From CAMTWB01 sp037441775 (lineage in GTDB: Bacteria; Desulfobacterota; Syntrophia; Syntrophales; CAMTWB01): a stretch of DNA of 64,000 nt. The stretch lies in assembly GCA_037441775.1 (NCBI GenBank), contig JBBIRO010000011.1, positions 1 to 64,000 on the forward strand. The letters are read 5' to 3'. This document shows positions 1 through 9,504 of this stretch, in pieces. Within the stretch, counting starts at the first letter, position 1; each line of letters starts with the position of its first letter. Made by a program: the position numbers and the translations under genes. Under the pieces are notes generated by a model. The model had not been told where the DNA came from, did no database searches, and was given only the letters and a program-made list of their open reading frames with translations.

Positions 1-457
1 GAAAGAGGGAAAAAGTAGCGGTATCAGTCTTTTTTTCTGACGAAAACGAACGCTTTCTGTAGCGGAAAAAAGATTTGTTCCCCGGGGAAAAGAACCTGGC
101 GAACAGGCAGTCGAAATTGTTAAGGCGCTGCTCGACGGTTCCAAGACGGGCCTGGTTAATTCGTTTCCGCCTGGGGTGGTCTTAAACGGCGTGAAGATCG
201 CCGATGAGACTGCGGTTGTCGATCTGGGAAAGCAACTGCAGGAATTACATCCCGGAGGTAGCGCCAGCGAGATGGCAACGATCTATTCCCTGACTAACTC
301 GCTTATCACCAACTTACCAGAGATAAAAAGGGTAAAGATCCTGGTGGACGGAGCGGAAATATTGTCCATCAAGGGGCATATCGATACCAGACGGCCATTT
401 GTCTTCAATAAGGAGTTTGTCGCGCCGCAGGCTAAGGGAGAGGCCAATAAGCGTTAA
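1..457 (+). pseudogene. GerMN-domain protein, 3' part, with an apparent 1-bp frameshift
   Basis: The 5' end lies outside the window. From 119 the frame reads through the GerMN pattern (KALLDG...GLVNSFPPG...VVDL...SEMATIYSLTNSL) to a stop at 455-457. Upstream, the matching N-terminal strand (VAVSVFFSDENERFL) is in another frame, 15-59, and runs into TAG at 60-62. Adding one G after position 59 would join the two halves as ...ENERFL-VAEKRFVP.... So the gene is either broken or carries a sequencing/assembly error. GerMN domains occur in exported spore-germination-like lipoproteins and, in Gram-negative bacteria, often near cell-wall amidases. A GTG at 176 could open only a truncated 93-residue product. 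The gene ends 24 bp before fusA. Confidence 0.6.
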
Positions 458-481
458 GATTATCGGGAGACGGAAAATCAG

Positions 482-2521
482 ATGGCCGGCAAATCAAAGA
501 TAGCAAGAATGAGAAATATCGGTATTACGGCACACATTGATGCCGGCAAGACCACTGTTTCCGAGAGGATTCTCTTTTATACCGGCAAATCTCACAAGAT
601 GGGCGAGGTGCACGACGGTCAGGCGACCATGGACTGGATGCCCCAGGAGCAGGAACGCGGCATTACGATAACATCGGCAGTGACTAACTGCGACTGGGCC
701 AACCACGAGATTCATATTATAGACACCCCCGGACACGTTGACTTTACTATCGAGGTGGAAAGGAGTCTCCGTGTTCTGGACGGGGCGCTGGTGGTCTTTT
801 GCGCGGTTGGCGGAGTGGAACCTCAATCAGAGGCGGTCTGGCATCAGGCAGATAAATACGGTGTACCCAAAATTGCCTTTATCAATAAGATGGATCGAAT
901 CGGCGCGGACTACTTCGGCACGATTGAAACCATGCGGGAACGATTTAATTCCGTTCCCCTGCCGATTCAGATTCCCTGGGGCAAGGAAAGCGGTTTTAAA
1001 GGGGTGATCGATTTGATCAGCCAGAAACTCATTACTTGGCAGGATGAGTCTTTAGGCGCTGCGTATGATGTTGTTGAGGTGCCGCCCATAATGAGGCAGG
1101 AAACCATCGAAAACCGGTCAAAGATGCTGGAGGCGCTTGCTGAGTATGATGACCTCCTCGCGGAAAAGTACCTGGAAGGCGAAGATATTTCGAGCGCAGA
1201 AATTATGGCGGTCATTAGACAAGCCACCATATCGCTGAAGGTTGTTCCGATTTTATGCGGGGCGGCTTTAAAGAACAGAGGGATACAGCCTCTTTTGGAT
1301 GCGATTGTCGATTACCTTCCCTCGCCGGAAGATGTTCCGCCGGTTACGGGCGTTAATCCGCTGACCAGGGCAATTGAGGAGCGTAAAAGTACCGATAAGG
1401 CCCCACTGGCGGCCCTGGCATTCAAGGTCATGCAGGATGAGGGACGCAAACTGACATATCTTAGAATCTATTCCGGCCGTATCTCGGCCGGAGATGATGT
1501 GTTCAACCCTGGTAAGGGAAAGCTGGAAAAGGTTTCCCGTCTTTTGAGAATGCATGCCAATAAGAGGGAACGGATCGAAGGGGTCGGGGCAGGCGAGATC
1601 GTCGCGGTGATGGGTTTGCGGGATACAACAACGGGCGACACCATCTGTGTCGAAGCCTCGCCGATTCTTTTGGAGCCGATCAAACTCTACGAACCGGTGA
1701 TCAGCCAGGCCATTGAGCCCAAGACGGCGGCTGACCAGGAGAAGCTGCATGTTGCCCTGCAGAAGCTAATGGAGGAGGACCCAACTGTCAAGTTAAGGTA
1801 CGATGATGAAACCGCACAGACGGTAATCTCCGGGATGGGGGAACTGCATCTGGAGGTGCTTCTGGACCGCCTCGAACGGGAATTTAATGTTCATGTAAAC
1901 GTGGGCCGGCCCAGAGTTGTCTGCCGGGAGACTATCCAGCGAACCGCTGCAACCGAAGGCCTGTTTGAAAGGGAACTGGGAGATAAGAAACATTACGGAC
2001 ATGTTCTACTCATGTTGAAACCACGGCCGGTGGGTCTGGGGAATCAGATTAAATTTGAGCTGTCGGAAGAAGGGTTGCACCTGCCGCCTGAGTTTCACTC
2101 CGCGATTGAATCGGGCATCAGCGAGTCCATGTACGCGGGCGTTCTCAGTGGCTACCCCGTGGTCGATGTGGAAGTAGTCATCACTGGCGGAACCTTCCGT
2201 GAGGGCGAATCATCATTTTTAGGCTATAAGATGGCAGCCTCCATGGCCTTTAAAGAGGGGTGTCAGCAGGCGGAGCCGGTCATTTTAGAGCCGATCATGC
2301 TGGTTGATATCATTACTCCAAAGGAATTTATGGGCGAATTGATCGGGGATATTAACTCCCGCCGGGGTGAGATTCAGACGATTACCCCCAAGGGTGCGAT
2401 AACCGATATCAAGGCAAGAGTGCCCCTACGTTCCCTTTTCGGATACTCCACTGACCTGCGTTCCCTAACCCAGGGCCGGGCGGTGTTCACCATGCAGTTT
2501 TTGGCCTATGATAAGGCTTGA
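482..2521 (+). CDS. fusA: Elongation factor G, paralogue type
   Basis: Translational GTPase of 679 residues that drives ribosomal translocation or recycling in the cytoplasm. Visible: P-loop AHIDAGKT (17-24), switch region RGITIT (59-64), DTPGH (81-85), NKMD (135-138), then domains II-V. In canonical EF-G domain IV carries a QSGGRGQYG-like segment; here the equivalent region reads RELGDKKHYGHV, so this is probably a second EF-G rather than the str-operon copy. No rpsL/rpsG/tuf genes are adjacent, which agrees. A GGGAGA sequence lies just upstream of the ATG. The TGA stop (2519-2521) is the first three bases of a dispersed-repeat terminus. Which paralogue group it belongs to is inference. Confidence 0.92.
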   Translation: MAGKSKIARMRNIGITAHIDAGKTTVSERILFYTGKSHKMGEVHDGQATMDWMPQEQERGITITSAVTNCDWANHEIHIIDTPGHVDFTIEVERSLRVLDGALVVFCAVGGVEPQSEAVWHQADKYGVPKIAFINKMDRIGADYFGTIETMRERFNSVPLPIQIPWGKESGFKGVIDLISQKLITWQDESLGAAYDVVEVPPIMRQETIENRSKMLEALAEYDDLLAEKYLEGEDISSAEIMAVIRQATISLKVVPILCGAALKNRGIQPLLDAIVDYLPSPEDVPPVTGVNPLTRAIEERKSTDKAPLAALAFKVMQDEGRKLTYLRIYSGRISAGDDVFNPGKGKLEKVSRLLRMHANKRERIEGVGAGEIVAVMGLRDTTTGDTICVEASPILLEPIKLYEPVISQAIEPKTAADQEKLHVALQKLMEEDPTVKLRYDDETAQTVISGMGELHLEVLLDRLEREFNVHVNVGRPRVVCRETIQRTAATEGLFERELGDKKHYGHVLLMLKPRPVGLGNQIKFELSEEGLHLPPEFHSAIESGISESMYAGVLSGYPVVDVEVVITGGTFREGESSFLGYKMAASMAFKEGCQQAEPVILEPIMLVDIITPKEFMGELIGDINSRRGEIQTITPKGAITDIKARVPLRSLFGYSTDLRSLTQGRAVFTMQFLAYDKA

Positions 2522-2570
2522 CGACTTTGGCAAAAAGTCACCCGCTCCGGCGCCAAATTTCCGTTTTTTT
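2519..2570. repeat. Dispersed-element end at the fusA stop, with a weak terminator-like stem
   Basis: Positions 2519-2539 match the terminus of the dispersed repeat (TGACGACTT...AAAAAGTC with a GGC replacing CGT). A TTTGGC/GCCAAA stem (2526-2531 with 2552-2557) followed by a run of seven T (2564-2570) could act as a weak terminator for fusA. Confidence 0.5.
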
Positions 2571-2590
2571 GATTTTATAAAGGTTCATTG

Positions 2591-4711
2591 ATGAATGAAT
2601 TGTCACCAAACACCAAGCTTCAAACTACCAGGCCGCTTTTGGATAAGGACAAGCTGCTGAAGAGTATTTTCAAAATAAGCGCCTTTTTGACCGCCCCTTC
2701 CAATGTGGACGAAATTTTGGGAAAAATCCTCGACGAGGTGGTGGATACCATCGGTTTTCACCGCGGCATAATCCGCCTGTTTGACGATAACAGACAATAT
2801 CTGGAGACCAAGGTAGTTAAAAATTACGGTCAGGAAGAAGCGAAGCGGGCGTTTTCGGTTGCCCTCAATATGAACGAGCATGTTTGTATCGCCACCCGCG
2901 TAGCCAGAACAGGTATTCCGATCGCCGTCGAGGACGCCGCAACCGATCCACGGATTTCTGACTATGACCGCTATCTCACCAGCATATCGAATCAGGGTTC
3001 CTATTTCTGCTCGCCATTAAAGATTGAAAATGAAGTCATCGGCATAATCGCGGTATGGTGTCGGGAGGAAACCAGGTTTTATCCAGAGGAAATCAATCTT
3101 TTTCTGGCCTTTGCCAATCAGATCAGCATCATTATCCACAGCGCCAGGCTCTTTGAGAAAAATGCACAAAAGATCAGTCAATTAACCGCCTTGCAGGAAG
3201 CGGTAACGACCATGAACCAGAGCTACAACCTGGATAATCACATCCACGATATCCTGGTAACATGGTCCAGGAGAATAGCGGGAGCGGAAAAAGCCCTTGT
3301 TTACTTCTGGGATATAGAAAATGACCGTTGCCTGATCAACGATGGCGAACGGGTAACGGTTGAAGATGGAGGGCCAGGTCAAGAGATTATCGGACGCAGC
3401 ATAATAAAAAACGCGATTGAAACCGGTAAAATCGTAACCAGACAAGCGGCAGACAGAGATAAGCCGCCTCTTTATGATGGTTATGACTCTGAAATAGCGC
3501 TGCCGCTTTCAATCAGGGACAAGTTCAAAGGCGCCTTATATCTGGCCTCAAAGTCTGCCCGGTATTCGCAGGATTTGGTGAACATTATAGATATTCTGGT
3601 CAAGAACGCGGCGATTTCCTATGATAATGCCATTATGCATTCGCTAATTTCTCTTGAGGCCAAAAATCTCAAAAGCGAAGTTGAAAAACTCAAGCAGCGG
3701 GAGGATATTCTGCTGGGATTTCATAATATTATCGGTAAATCAAAAAAAATCACCGATATCTTTTACTTGATCCAGGAGGTGGCGGACCACAACACCAATA
3801 TCCTGATCCAGGGAGAGAGCGGCACAGGCAAGGAACTCATCGCCCGGGCTATCCATCGACAAAGCATCCGCGCCGCCAAACCTTTTATCTCCCTAAATTG
3901 CGCGGCCATTCCGGGGACGCTCCTGGAGAGCGAATTATTTGGTTATGAAGCGGGCGCCTTCACCGATGCCAAAAAAAGGAAACTGGGCATTATTGATTCG
4001 GCCAACGGCGGCACCCTGCTTTTAGACGAGATTGCCGATATGAGTATCCACATCCAGGCTAAATTTCTGCGGGTCTTAGAAGAAGGCTCTCTCAGGCGCC
4101 TGGGGGGGACGGAAAATATTCCCATTGATGTCCGGTTCATTTTTTCCACCAACAAGGACCTCAGCAAAATGGTACAGGAGGGAACATTTCGGGATGACCT
4201 CTTCTACCGGATCAGCGTCCTTCCCATAACCATTCCTCCGCTTCGAGAGAGACCTGAGGATGTTGCGCTTTTGGCCAATCATTACCTGGAAGAATTCAAC
4301 CAGAAATTCAAGAAACGGGTCAAGGGCTTCAGCTATGACGCGGAGTACGTGCTTAGGAATCACCCCTGGCCCGGTAATGTGCGGGAGTTGAGAAATGTCA
4401 TTGAGCGAGTGATGATCCTGCAGCCCGCCGATTCGATTATTACCCTGGACAATCTGCCGACAGAGGTGAAATCTGCCAAAGCAGTCGGGCCGATCAACCT
4501 GACCATGAACAATGTGAATTTCCTGCTGCCTGCAGAAAAAATGAATTTCACCCGACTGACTGAAAATATTATTCATGAAATCAAGGATAAAATGATTAGA
4601 CAAGCCCTGGAAACCAGCCGCGGCAACAAGACCAAGGCCGCCAAACTGCTGGGAATTTCCCGTTACAAGCTCATCAGGGAACAGAAAAAGACGTTGGCGG
4701 GAAGTAATTAG
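2591..4711 (+). CDS. Sigma54-dependent activator with two GAF sensor domains
   Basis: Enhancer-binding protein of 706 residues that would remodel sigma54-RNA polymerase. Order: GAF (about 30-190), second GAF (about 205-350), AAA+ domain with Walker A GESGTGKE (about 409-416), Walker B GGTLLLDEI (about 474-482), and a C-terminal Fis-type helix-turn-helix (NKTKAAKLLGISRYKL). The loop contacting sigma54 is normally GAFTGA; here it reads GAFTDA (about 456-461). The GAF domains suggest a small-molecule or redox ligand, which is not identifiable. ATG at 2591 is preferred over TTG at 2588 because AAAGG at about 2578-2582 is well placed. Its target promoter is unknown. Confidence 0.9.
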   Translation: MNELSPNTKLQTTRPLLDKDKLLKSIFKISAFLTAPSNVDEILGKILDEVVDTIGFHRGIIRLFDDNRQYLETKVVKNYGQEEAKRAFSVALNMNEHVCIATRVARTGIPIAVEDAATDPRISDYDRYLTSISNQGSYFCSPLKIENEVIGIIAVWCREETRFYPEEINLFLAFANQISIIIHSARLFEKNAQKISQLTALQEAVTTMNQSYNLDNHIHDILVTWSRRIAGAEKALVYFWDIENDRCLINDGERVTVEDGGPGQEIIGRSIIKNAIETGKIVTRQAADRDKPPLYDGYDSEIALPLSIRDKFKGALYLASKSARYSQDLVNIIDILVKNAAISYDNAIMHSLISLEAKNLKSEVEKLKQREDILLGFHNIIGKSKKITDIFYLIQEVADHNTNILIQGESGTGKELIARAIHRQSIRAAKPFISLNCAAIPGTLLESELFGYEAGAFTDAKKRKLGIIDSANGGTLLLDEIADMSIHIQAKFLRVLEEGSLRRLGGTENIPIDVRFIFSTNKDLSKMVQEGTFRDDLFYRISVLPITIPPLRERPEDVALLANHYLEEFNQKFKKRVKGFSYDAEYVLRNHPWPGNVRELRNVIERVMILQPADSIITLDNLPTEVKSAKAVGPINLTMNNVNFLLPAEKMNFTRLTENIIHEIKDKMIRQALETSRGNKTKAAKLLGISRYKLIREQKKTLAGSN

Positions 4712-4729
4712 CAGGCAAAAGAAATTGGT

Positions 4730-6694
4730 TCAATTTTGCCGTGACGTGGAAAGTAGTTCCAAACGGTCGCCTAGATCGTCCCAGGCAATATACATCCTGG
4801 TTAGCTCCGCGGTTATGACGACCAGTTCCCGGTGAAACTCCCGCACCCTGGCCGAATTTCTGAGAATGGCGGGGTCGCACAGAAAGGATTCGTTTTTCGC
4901 TCTTAGTTCTTCAAGACGAAAAATTTCCGCCTCCAGCGCGGCAAGTTCCTTTCGTAAAGCCGTCTTGAGCTGATAAAGCCGGTTTCTCTCCTGGGCCGCG
5001 CTTCTTTTATCTGGCAGGGATTTCGTGTCCGGGGCCGGTGACCCCTTAGGCTTAGCAGATAGGGCAAAAGCCGGCGCCCCACTGAGGAGTTCCTTTCTTT
5101 TTTCGATAAAATAAGTGTAGTTTCCGGGATAATCAAACAGCGCGCCGCCGCTTACTTCCATGACCCGGCCCACCAGCCGGTCGAGGAAATAACGGTCATG
5201 GGATACCACGATGATCGTACCCTGATAACCCAGCAGGGCCTCCTGGAATACTTCTTTGGTTTTCATATCCAAATGATTCGTGGGCTCATCGAGGATCAGA
5301 ACATTGGTATTGCCCAGGAGAATCTTAAGCAGAGCCAGCCGGGATTTTTCCCCGCCGGACAGAACTGATATAGGCTTGAAGATATCATCAGCAAAGAAGA
5401 GGAAAGACCCCAGCAGCGTTCTCTTTTCCTGGTCATTCATGCTGCTTGTGGTTGCAAGTATCTCTTCCCAGACGTTTTGCTGATGGTTCAGATTTTCGGC
5501 TGTCTCCTGGGAGAAAAAGGCTAAACGGACATTTTGACCCCATTCCAGACGGCCACAGGACGGCTCCTCGGTCCGCGCGATCAGTCTGGTCAGAGTTGAT
5601 TTGCCTGCCCCGTTGACCCCCACCAGGGCCACCTTCTCACCGCGCAGGATGGTGAAATTAACCTTGCTGAAAACAGTCTTTTCCTCGTATTTTTTGCCCA
5701 GCTCCACAGCTTTTATCACTTCCCGGCCGGTTTTTGGGGGTGTGGGAAAGCGCATGGCCACTTTTTTTTCGGGACGCTCTTGCTGTATAATGGGCATCTT
5801 CTCCAGCATTTTTAGCCTGCTTTGGGCTTGCCTAGCTTTGGTCGCCTTATAGCGAAAGCGTTCGATGAAGGCCTGGTGACGGGTAATTTCGGCCTGCTGG
5901 TGGATAATCTCTTTTTTCATCAGCTCATCGCGCTCCTTTTTTTCCTTAAGGTAGCGCGAGTAATTGCCGTTAAACAGTGTGAGCCTCCCTTTGGCCAGCT
6001 CGGCAATCTGGGAAACCATCTTATCCAGAAACCAGCGGTCGTGGGAAACGACGATGATGGTTCCCCGATAGTCCGCCAGGTACTCTTCCAGCCATTCCAT
6101 GCTTGGCGCGTCCAGATGATTTGTCGGCTCATCCAGCAGCAGGATATCCGGTTGGGATATCAGCAGAGCCGCCAGGAAGATCCGCATTTTCCAGCCGCCG
6201 GAAAAATCTCGGCAGCTCTTGAACAAATCATCGTCCTTAAAACCCAAACCGGCCAGGATCTGTTTCGCTCGGGCCTCAAAGGCATAACCACCCCGGGCGC
6301 TAAAGAGGGCCACCGCCCGTTCGTATTCTTCTAAGGCTTGTGACCGGCCCAGGTCACCCTCTTCCCCAAGCGCTATCTGTTCGCCGCCGATTTCGATGGT
6401 CTTTTCCAGGGCGAGGATGCCGCTTTGTTTTTTCAGAAAGTAAAGCAGGCCGTCTTCCCTCAGCTCCAGCAGGTCCTGGGGCAGGTAGCCGATAATTTTA
6501 TTCTTGCGGTCAGGAATGCTGACCTGGCCCCGGTCCAACTCCACATCTCCCATGATCGCCCTCAGGAGGGTGGTCTTCCCCGTACCGTTGTCTCCCACCA
6601 GGCCGATCCGGCTGCCCGTGGGAATAGTGGAGTTAATCTCGGCAAAAAGAGTCTTCTCACCCAGTGACAGGCTTACATCCTTGATGATTATCAC
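4730..6694 (-). CDS. ABC-F family ATPase (Uup/EttA-like translation factor)
   Basis: Soluble protein of 654 residues with two ABC cassettes and no membrane segments, typical of ABC-F proteins that act on the ribosome. First cassette: Walker A GDNGTGKTT, signature SGGWKMR, then DEPTNHLD. Second: GVNGAGKST, signature SGGEKSR, then a second DEPTNHLD. A charged linker of the expected type (about residues 235-310) separates them, and the C-terminus is a coiled coil (about 550-640), as in Uup. It lies 55 bp downstream of livF on the same strand and could be read from the liv transcript, but no functional link is implied. Confidence 0.9.
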   Translation of the reverse strand: MIIIKDVSLSLGEKTLFAEINSTIPTGSRIGLVGDNGTGKTTLLRAIMGDVELDRGQVSIPDRKNKIIGYLPQDLLELREDGLLYFLKKQSGILALEKTIEIGGEQIALGEEGDLGRSQALEEYERAVALFSARGGYAFEARAKQILAGLGFKDDDLFKSCRDFSGGWKMRIFLAALLISQPDILLLDEPTNHLDAPSMEWLEEYLADYRGTIIVVSHDRWFLDKMVSQIAELAKGRLTLFNGNYSRYLKEKKERDELMKKEIIHQQAEITRHQAFIERFRYKATKARQAQSRLKMLEKMPIIQQERPEKKVAMRFPTPPKTGREVIKAVELGKKYEEKTVFSKVNFTILRGEKVALVGVNGAGKSTLTRLIARTEEPSCGRLEWGQNVRLAFFSQETAENLNHQQNVWEEILATTSSMNDQEKRTLLGSFLFFADDIFKPISVLSGGEKSRLALLKILLGNTNVLILDEPTNHLDMKTKEVFQEALLGYQGTIIVVSHDRYFLDRLVGRVMEVSGGALFDYPGNYTYFIEKRKELLSGAPAFALSAKPKGSPAPDTKSLPDKRSAAQERNRLYQLKTALRKELAALEAEIFRLEELRAKNESFLCDPAILRNSARVREFHRELVVITAELTRMYIAWDDLGDRLELLSTSRQN

Positions 6695-6749
6695 TTATCT
6701 AGTTCCTTGAAGACATTTTGATGCGCGGTAAAAAAGAGGTGCGGCAGGG

Positions 6750-7457
6750 TTAGATACCAAGGTAGGCCTTCTGTACGTTTTCATTATGGAGCAGACTTTC
6801 TCCTGAACCCGTGAGGGTAATCAGGCCGTTTTCCATGACATAGCCGCGATGGGCCACTTTAAGGGCCATGTTGGCATTTTGTTCCACCAACAAAATAGTT
6901 ACGCCGTCCTCCCTGTTGATTCGTTCGATGATCTGGAAAATAAGCTTTACGTACAACGGCGCCAGCCCCAGGGAAGGCTCGTCCAGGAGCAACAGGCGGG
7001 GACGGGCCATCAGCGCCCGCGAAATGGCCAGCATCTGCTGTTCGCCGCCGCTTAAAGTTCCCCCCATCTGGTGGCGGCGTTTGCCCAGGACGGGGAACAG
7101 GTCCAGGAGGTGTCCCATATCCTTCTTTATTCCTGCGTGATCCCTCCTCAGGAAAGCGCCCATGTCCAGATTCTCCTGTACGGTAAGCCCCGGAAATATC
7201 CGACGGCCCTCCGGTACCTGGGAGATGCCTAAAGTCACGATCATATCCGGTGTCAGATCGTGGATATTTTTCCCGAGAAAGGTTATCTCGCCAGAGCGGA
7301 TCGGGCTTACCCCGCAGATGGACATGAGGGTGGTGCTTTTGCCCGCGCCGTTTGCCCCGATTAGGGTGATGATCTCTCCTGGGGCAACCTGCAGGGTTAC
7401 CCCCTTGAGGGCTTTGATATTGCCGTAATAGGTCTCTATGTTTTTAAGCTCCAGCAT
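6750..7457 (-). CDS. livF: Branched-chain amino acid ABC transporter ATPase LivF
   Basis: One of two cytoplasmic ATPases of a high-affinity branched-chain amino acid (or related amide) importer, 235 residues from the chosen start. Walker A GANGAGKS, signature LSGGEQQMLAISRAL, Walker B LLLLDEP and the LivF-type LVEQNANMAL are present. ATG at 7457 (MLELKN...) is chosen because AGGGG lies about 8 bases upstream and family members begin this way; an ATG at 7499 would overlap livG by 14 bp and add 14 atypical residues. Last gene of livKHMGF. Confidence 0.93.
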   Translation of the reverse strand: MLELKNIETYYGNIKALKGVTLQVAPGEIITLIGANGAGKSTTLMSICGVSPIRSGEITFLGKNIHDLTPDMIVTLGISQVPEGRRIFPGLTVQENLDMGAFLRRDHAGIKKDMGHLLDLFPVLGKRRHQMGGTLSGGEQQMLAISRALMARPRLLLLDEPSLGLAPLYVKLIFQIIERINREDGVTILLVEQNANMALKVAHRGYVMENGLITLTGSGESLLHNENVQKAYLGI

Positions 7458-7485
7458 GCATGATGCCCCTGTTCGTCGTTCGCCG

Positions 7486-8271
7486 CTAATCTGTTTCATC
7501 GCCCAGGTAGGCCTTGATGACCTTCTGATTAGCTCTCACCTCTTGGGGAGTACCGTTGGCAATCATCTCCCCGTGATCCATGACAAATATCCGGTCGGAA
7601 AGGCTCATGACCAGTTTCATGTCATGTTCGATTAGGAGGATCGAAATTTGCTCTTCATCCCGGATTTTCACGATCAAATCGTCGAGGGTCTTCGTTTCTT
7701 GGGGGTTCATGCCGGCAGCCGGCTCATCTAGCAGGATAATAAAGGGCTCTGTTGCCAACGCCCGGGCGATTTCCAGCCGCCGCTGGGCTCCGTAGGGCAG
7801 ATTTTTCGCCAGCTCGTTGACATAAGCCTGCAGACCCATTTTTTCCAGGATTCGGTAACTTTTTTCAACAATGCTCTCTTCCTCGCGCCTGGTTTTTTTA
7901 TCGCGGATTATCGCGCCGATGATGCCGCCTCGGGCCCGGCAGTGGCGGCCGATCATGACATTTTCCAGGACGGTCATGTTCTGGAACAGGCGAATGTTCT
8001 GAAAGGTGCGGGCGACGCCCAGCTCCGTTATGGAATTGATTTTTTTTCCGTTGATCCGTTTTTTACTTCCGCCGGGAGGGTTGATATAAATATTTCCCCC
8101 GGTCGCTTCGTATACCCCGGTTATGCAATTGAAAACAGTGGTTTTGCCCGCCCCGTTGGGGCCGATGAGGGCCACGATCTCTTTCTCTTTGACCTCCAGG
8201 CTAACATTAGCCGCCGCCCGCAGGCCGCCAAAATCCATGGTCAGGTTATCGGTGTGCAGCACAACTTCCAT
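7486..8271 (-). CDS. livG: Branched-chain amino acid ABC transporter ATPase LivG
   Basis: Second ATPase of the liv importer, 261 residues. Walker A GPNGAGKTTVFNCITG, the long LivG insertion after it, AQRRLEIARAL near the signature, Walker B ILLDEPAAGMNP, H-switch IEHDMKLVM, and a C-terminal KAYLG motif typical of LivG. The start codon overlaps the last base of the livM stop (TAATG), which indicates translational coupling. Confidence 0.95.
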   Translation of the reverse strand: MEVVLHTDNLTMDFGGLRAAANVSLEVKEKEIVALIGPNGAGKTTVFNCITGVYEATGGNIYINPPGGSKKRINGKKINSITELGVARTFQNIRLFQNMTVLENVMIGRHCRARGGIIGAIIRDKKTRREEESIVEKSYRILEKMGLQAYVNELAKNLPYGAQRRLEIARALATEPFIILLDEPAAGMNPQETKTLDDLIVKIRDEEQISILLIEHDMKLVMSLSDRIFVMDHGEMIANGTPQEVRANQKVIKAYLGDETD

Positions 8272-9497
8272 TACTCGGTCCCACCCGCGTTTTTCGGCGC
8301 GGCTTTAAACTGATATTTGGCGCGCACTCCGGGAAGGATGCCCTGTGGCCGGAAAACCATCATCAGGACCATGCTGACGCCAAAGGCGATCATCCGGTAG
8401 TCGCTGAAGGCACGCAGGTACTCCGGCAGGAGGATCAGGATCAGCGCGCCCAGAATGACCCCCATAATGGAACCCATGCCGCCCATAACGACAATGCAGA
8501 GGATTATGGCCGATTCCATAAAAGTGAAGCTGGCCGGATTTATAAAAGTGGTCTTCGCGGCAAAGATGACGCCGATCATCCCCGCCCAGGTAGCCCCCAG
8601 GGCGAAGGCGGCGAGCTTGGTCTTGGTCTTATCTATTCCCATCGCCTGACAGGCAATCTCATCTTCCCGAAGGGCGATCCAGGCCCGGCCGATGCGGGAC
8701 TTCTCCAGCCGGTTGACCACGAATATGGTGAACAAGCATAAGGCAATCATGATGAAATAGATATAGATGGTTGCCTCGCTGAAACTGAGATTTATTCCGA
8801 AAAAACCAGGGCGGTCGATATTGGATATCCCGCTTGGTCCAAAGGAAAATTCGTTCCAGTTCTCCAAAATCAGCCTGATTATCTCGCCGAAACCCAACGT
8901 GACGATGGCCAGATAATCTCCCCTCAGCCTCAAGACGGGAAATCCCAGGAGAATACCGGCGATAAAGGCCAAAAACGCGCCGATGGGCAGGGCCGCCCAG
9001 AAGCCGATATCGTAATGATGATTCAAAAGGGCGTAGGCATAGGCGCCGACCGCGTAGAAGGCCACGTATCCTAAATCAAGCAGACCAGCCAGGCCAACCA
9101 CAATATTGAGGCCCAGTCCCAAGACAACAAACATCAGGGCAGTGACCATGATGTTGACCTGATAAACCGATAGGACAAAGGGGAAAATGATTACCCCGAC
9201 CCCCAAGGCGGCCAGCAAGGGGATCAGCAGACGGGGGTTCTCCATAATCCGCTGCGTCCAGGGGAGCAGCGGGACTGCCGCTGCGCTTTCTTTTCCTCCA
9301 GTTGTCTTTATGGTAAACAGGTAACGCCAGGCAAAGGAAAGGACAAAACTGACGACAGCGACTAAGACCATATTATGCCAGCGCCACTCAATCTCGTTTT
9401 CGATGGTGTTGACCCTGATTACCATAATGGGAAAGGTCAAGATGATAAACCAGATGGCCACCAGGAGAGAGTCTTTTATTTGTCTGGCAATGTTCAT
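8271..9497 (-). CDS. livM: Branched-chain amino acid ABC transporter permease LivM
   Basis: Inner-membrane permease of 408 residues with about ten hydrophobic segments. The core motif region GLNIVVGLAGLLDLGYVAFYAVGAYA is that of LivM. As in the enterobacterial protein, an N-terminal extension of about 100 residues with two or three extra membrane segments precedes the core. It ends with the family-typical VFRPQGILPG. It lies between livH and livG with 7-bp and 1-bp junctions. Confidence 0.94.
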   Translation of the reverse strand: MNIARQIKDSLLVAIWFIILTFPIMVIRVNTIENEIEWRWHNMVLVAVVSFVLSFAWRYLFTIKTTGGKESAAAVPLLPWTQRIMENPRLLIPLLAALGVGVIIFPFVLSVYQVNIMVTALMFVVLGLGLNIVVGLAGLLDLGYVAFYAVGAYAYALLNHHYDIGFWAALPIGAFLAFIAGILLGFPVLRLRGDYLAIVTLGFGEIIRLILENWNEFSFGPSGISNIDRPGFFGINLSFSEATIYIYFIMIALCLFTIFVVNRLEKSRIGRAWIALREDEIACQAMGIDKTKTKLAAFALGATWAGMIGVIFAAKTTFINPASFTFMESAIILCIVVMGGMGSIMGVILGALILILLPEYLRAFSDYRMIAFGVSMVLMMVFRPQGILPGVRAKYQFKAAPKNAGGTE

Positions 9498-9504
9498 GCT
9501 GAAT

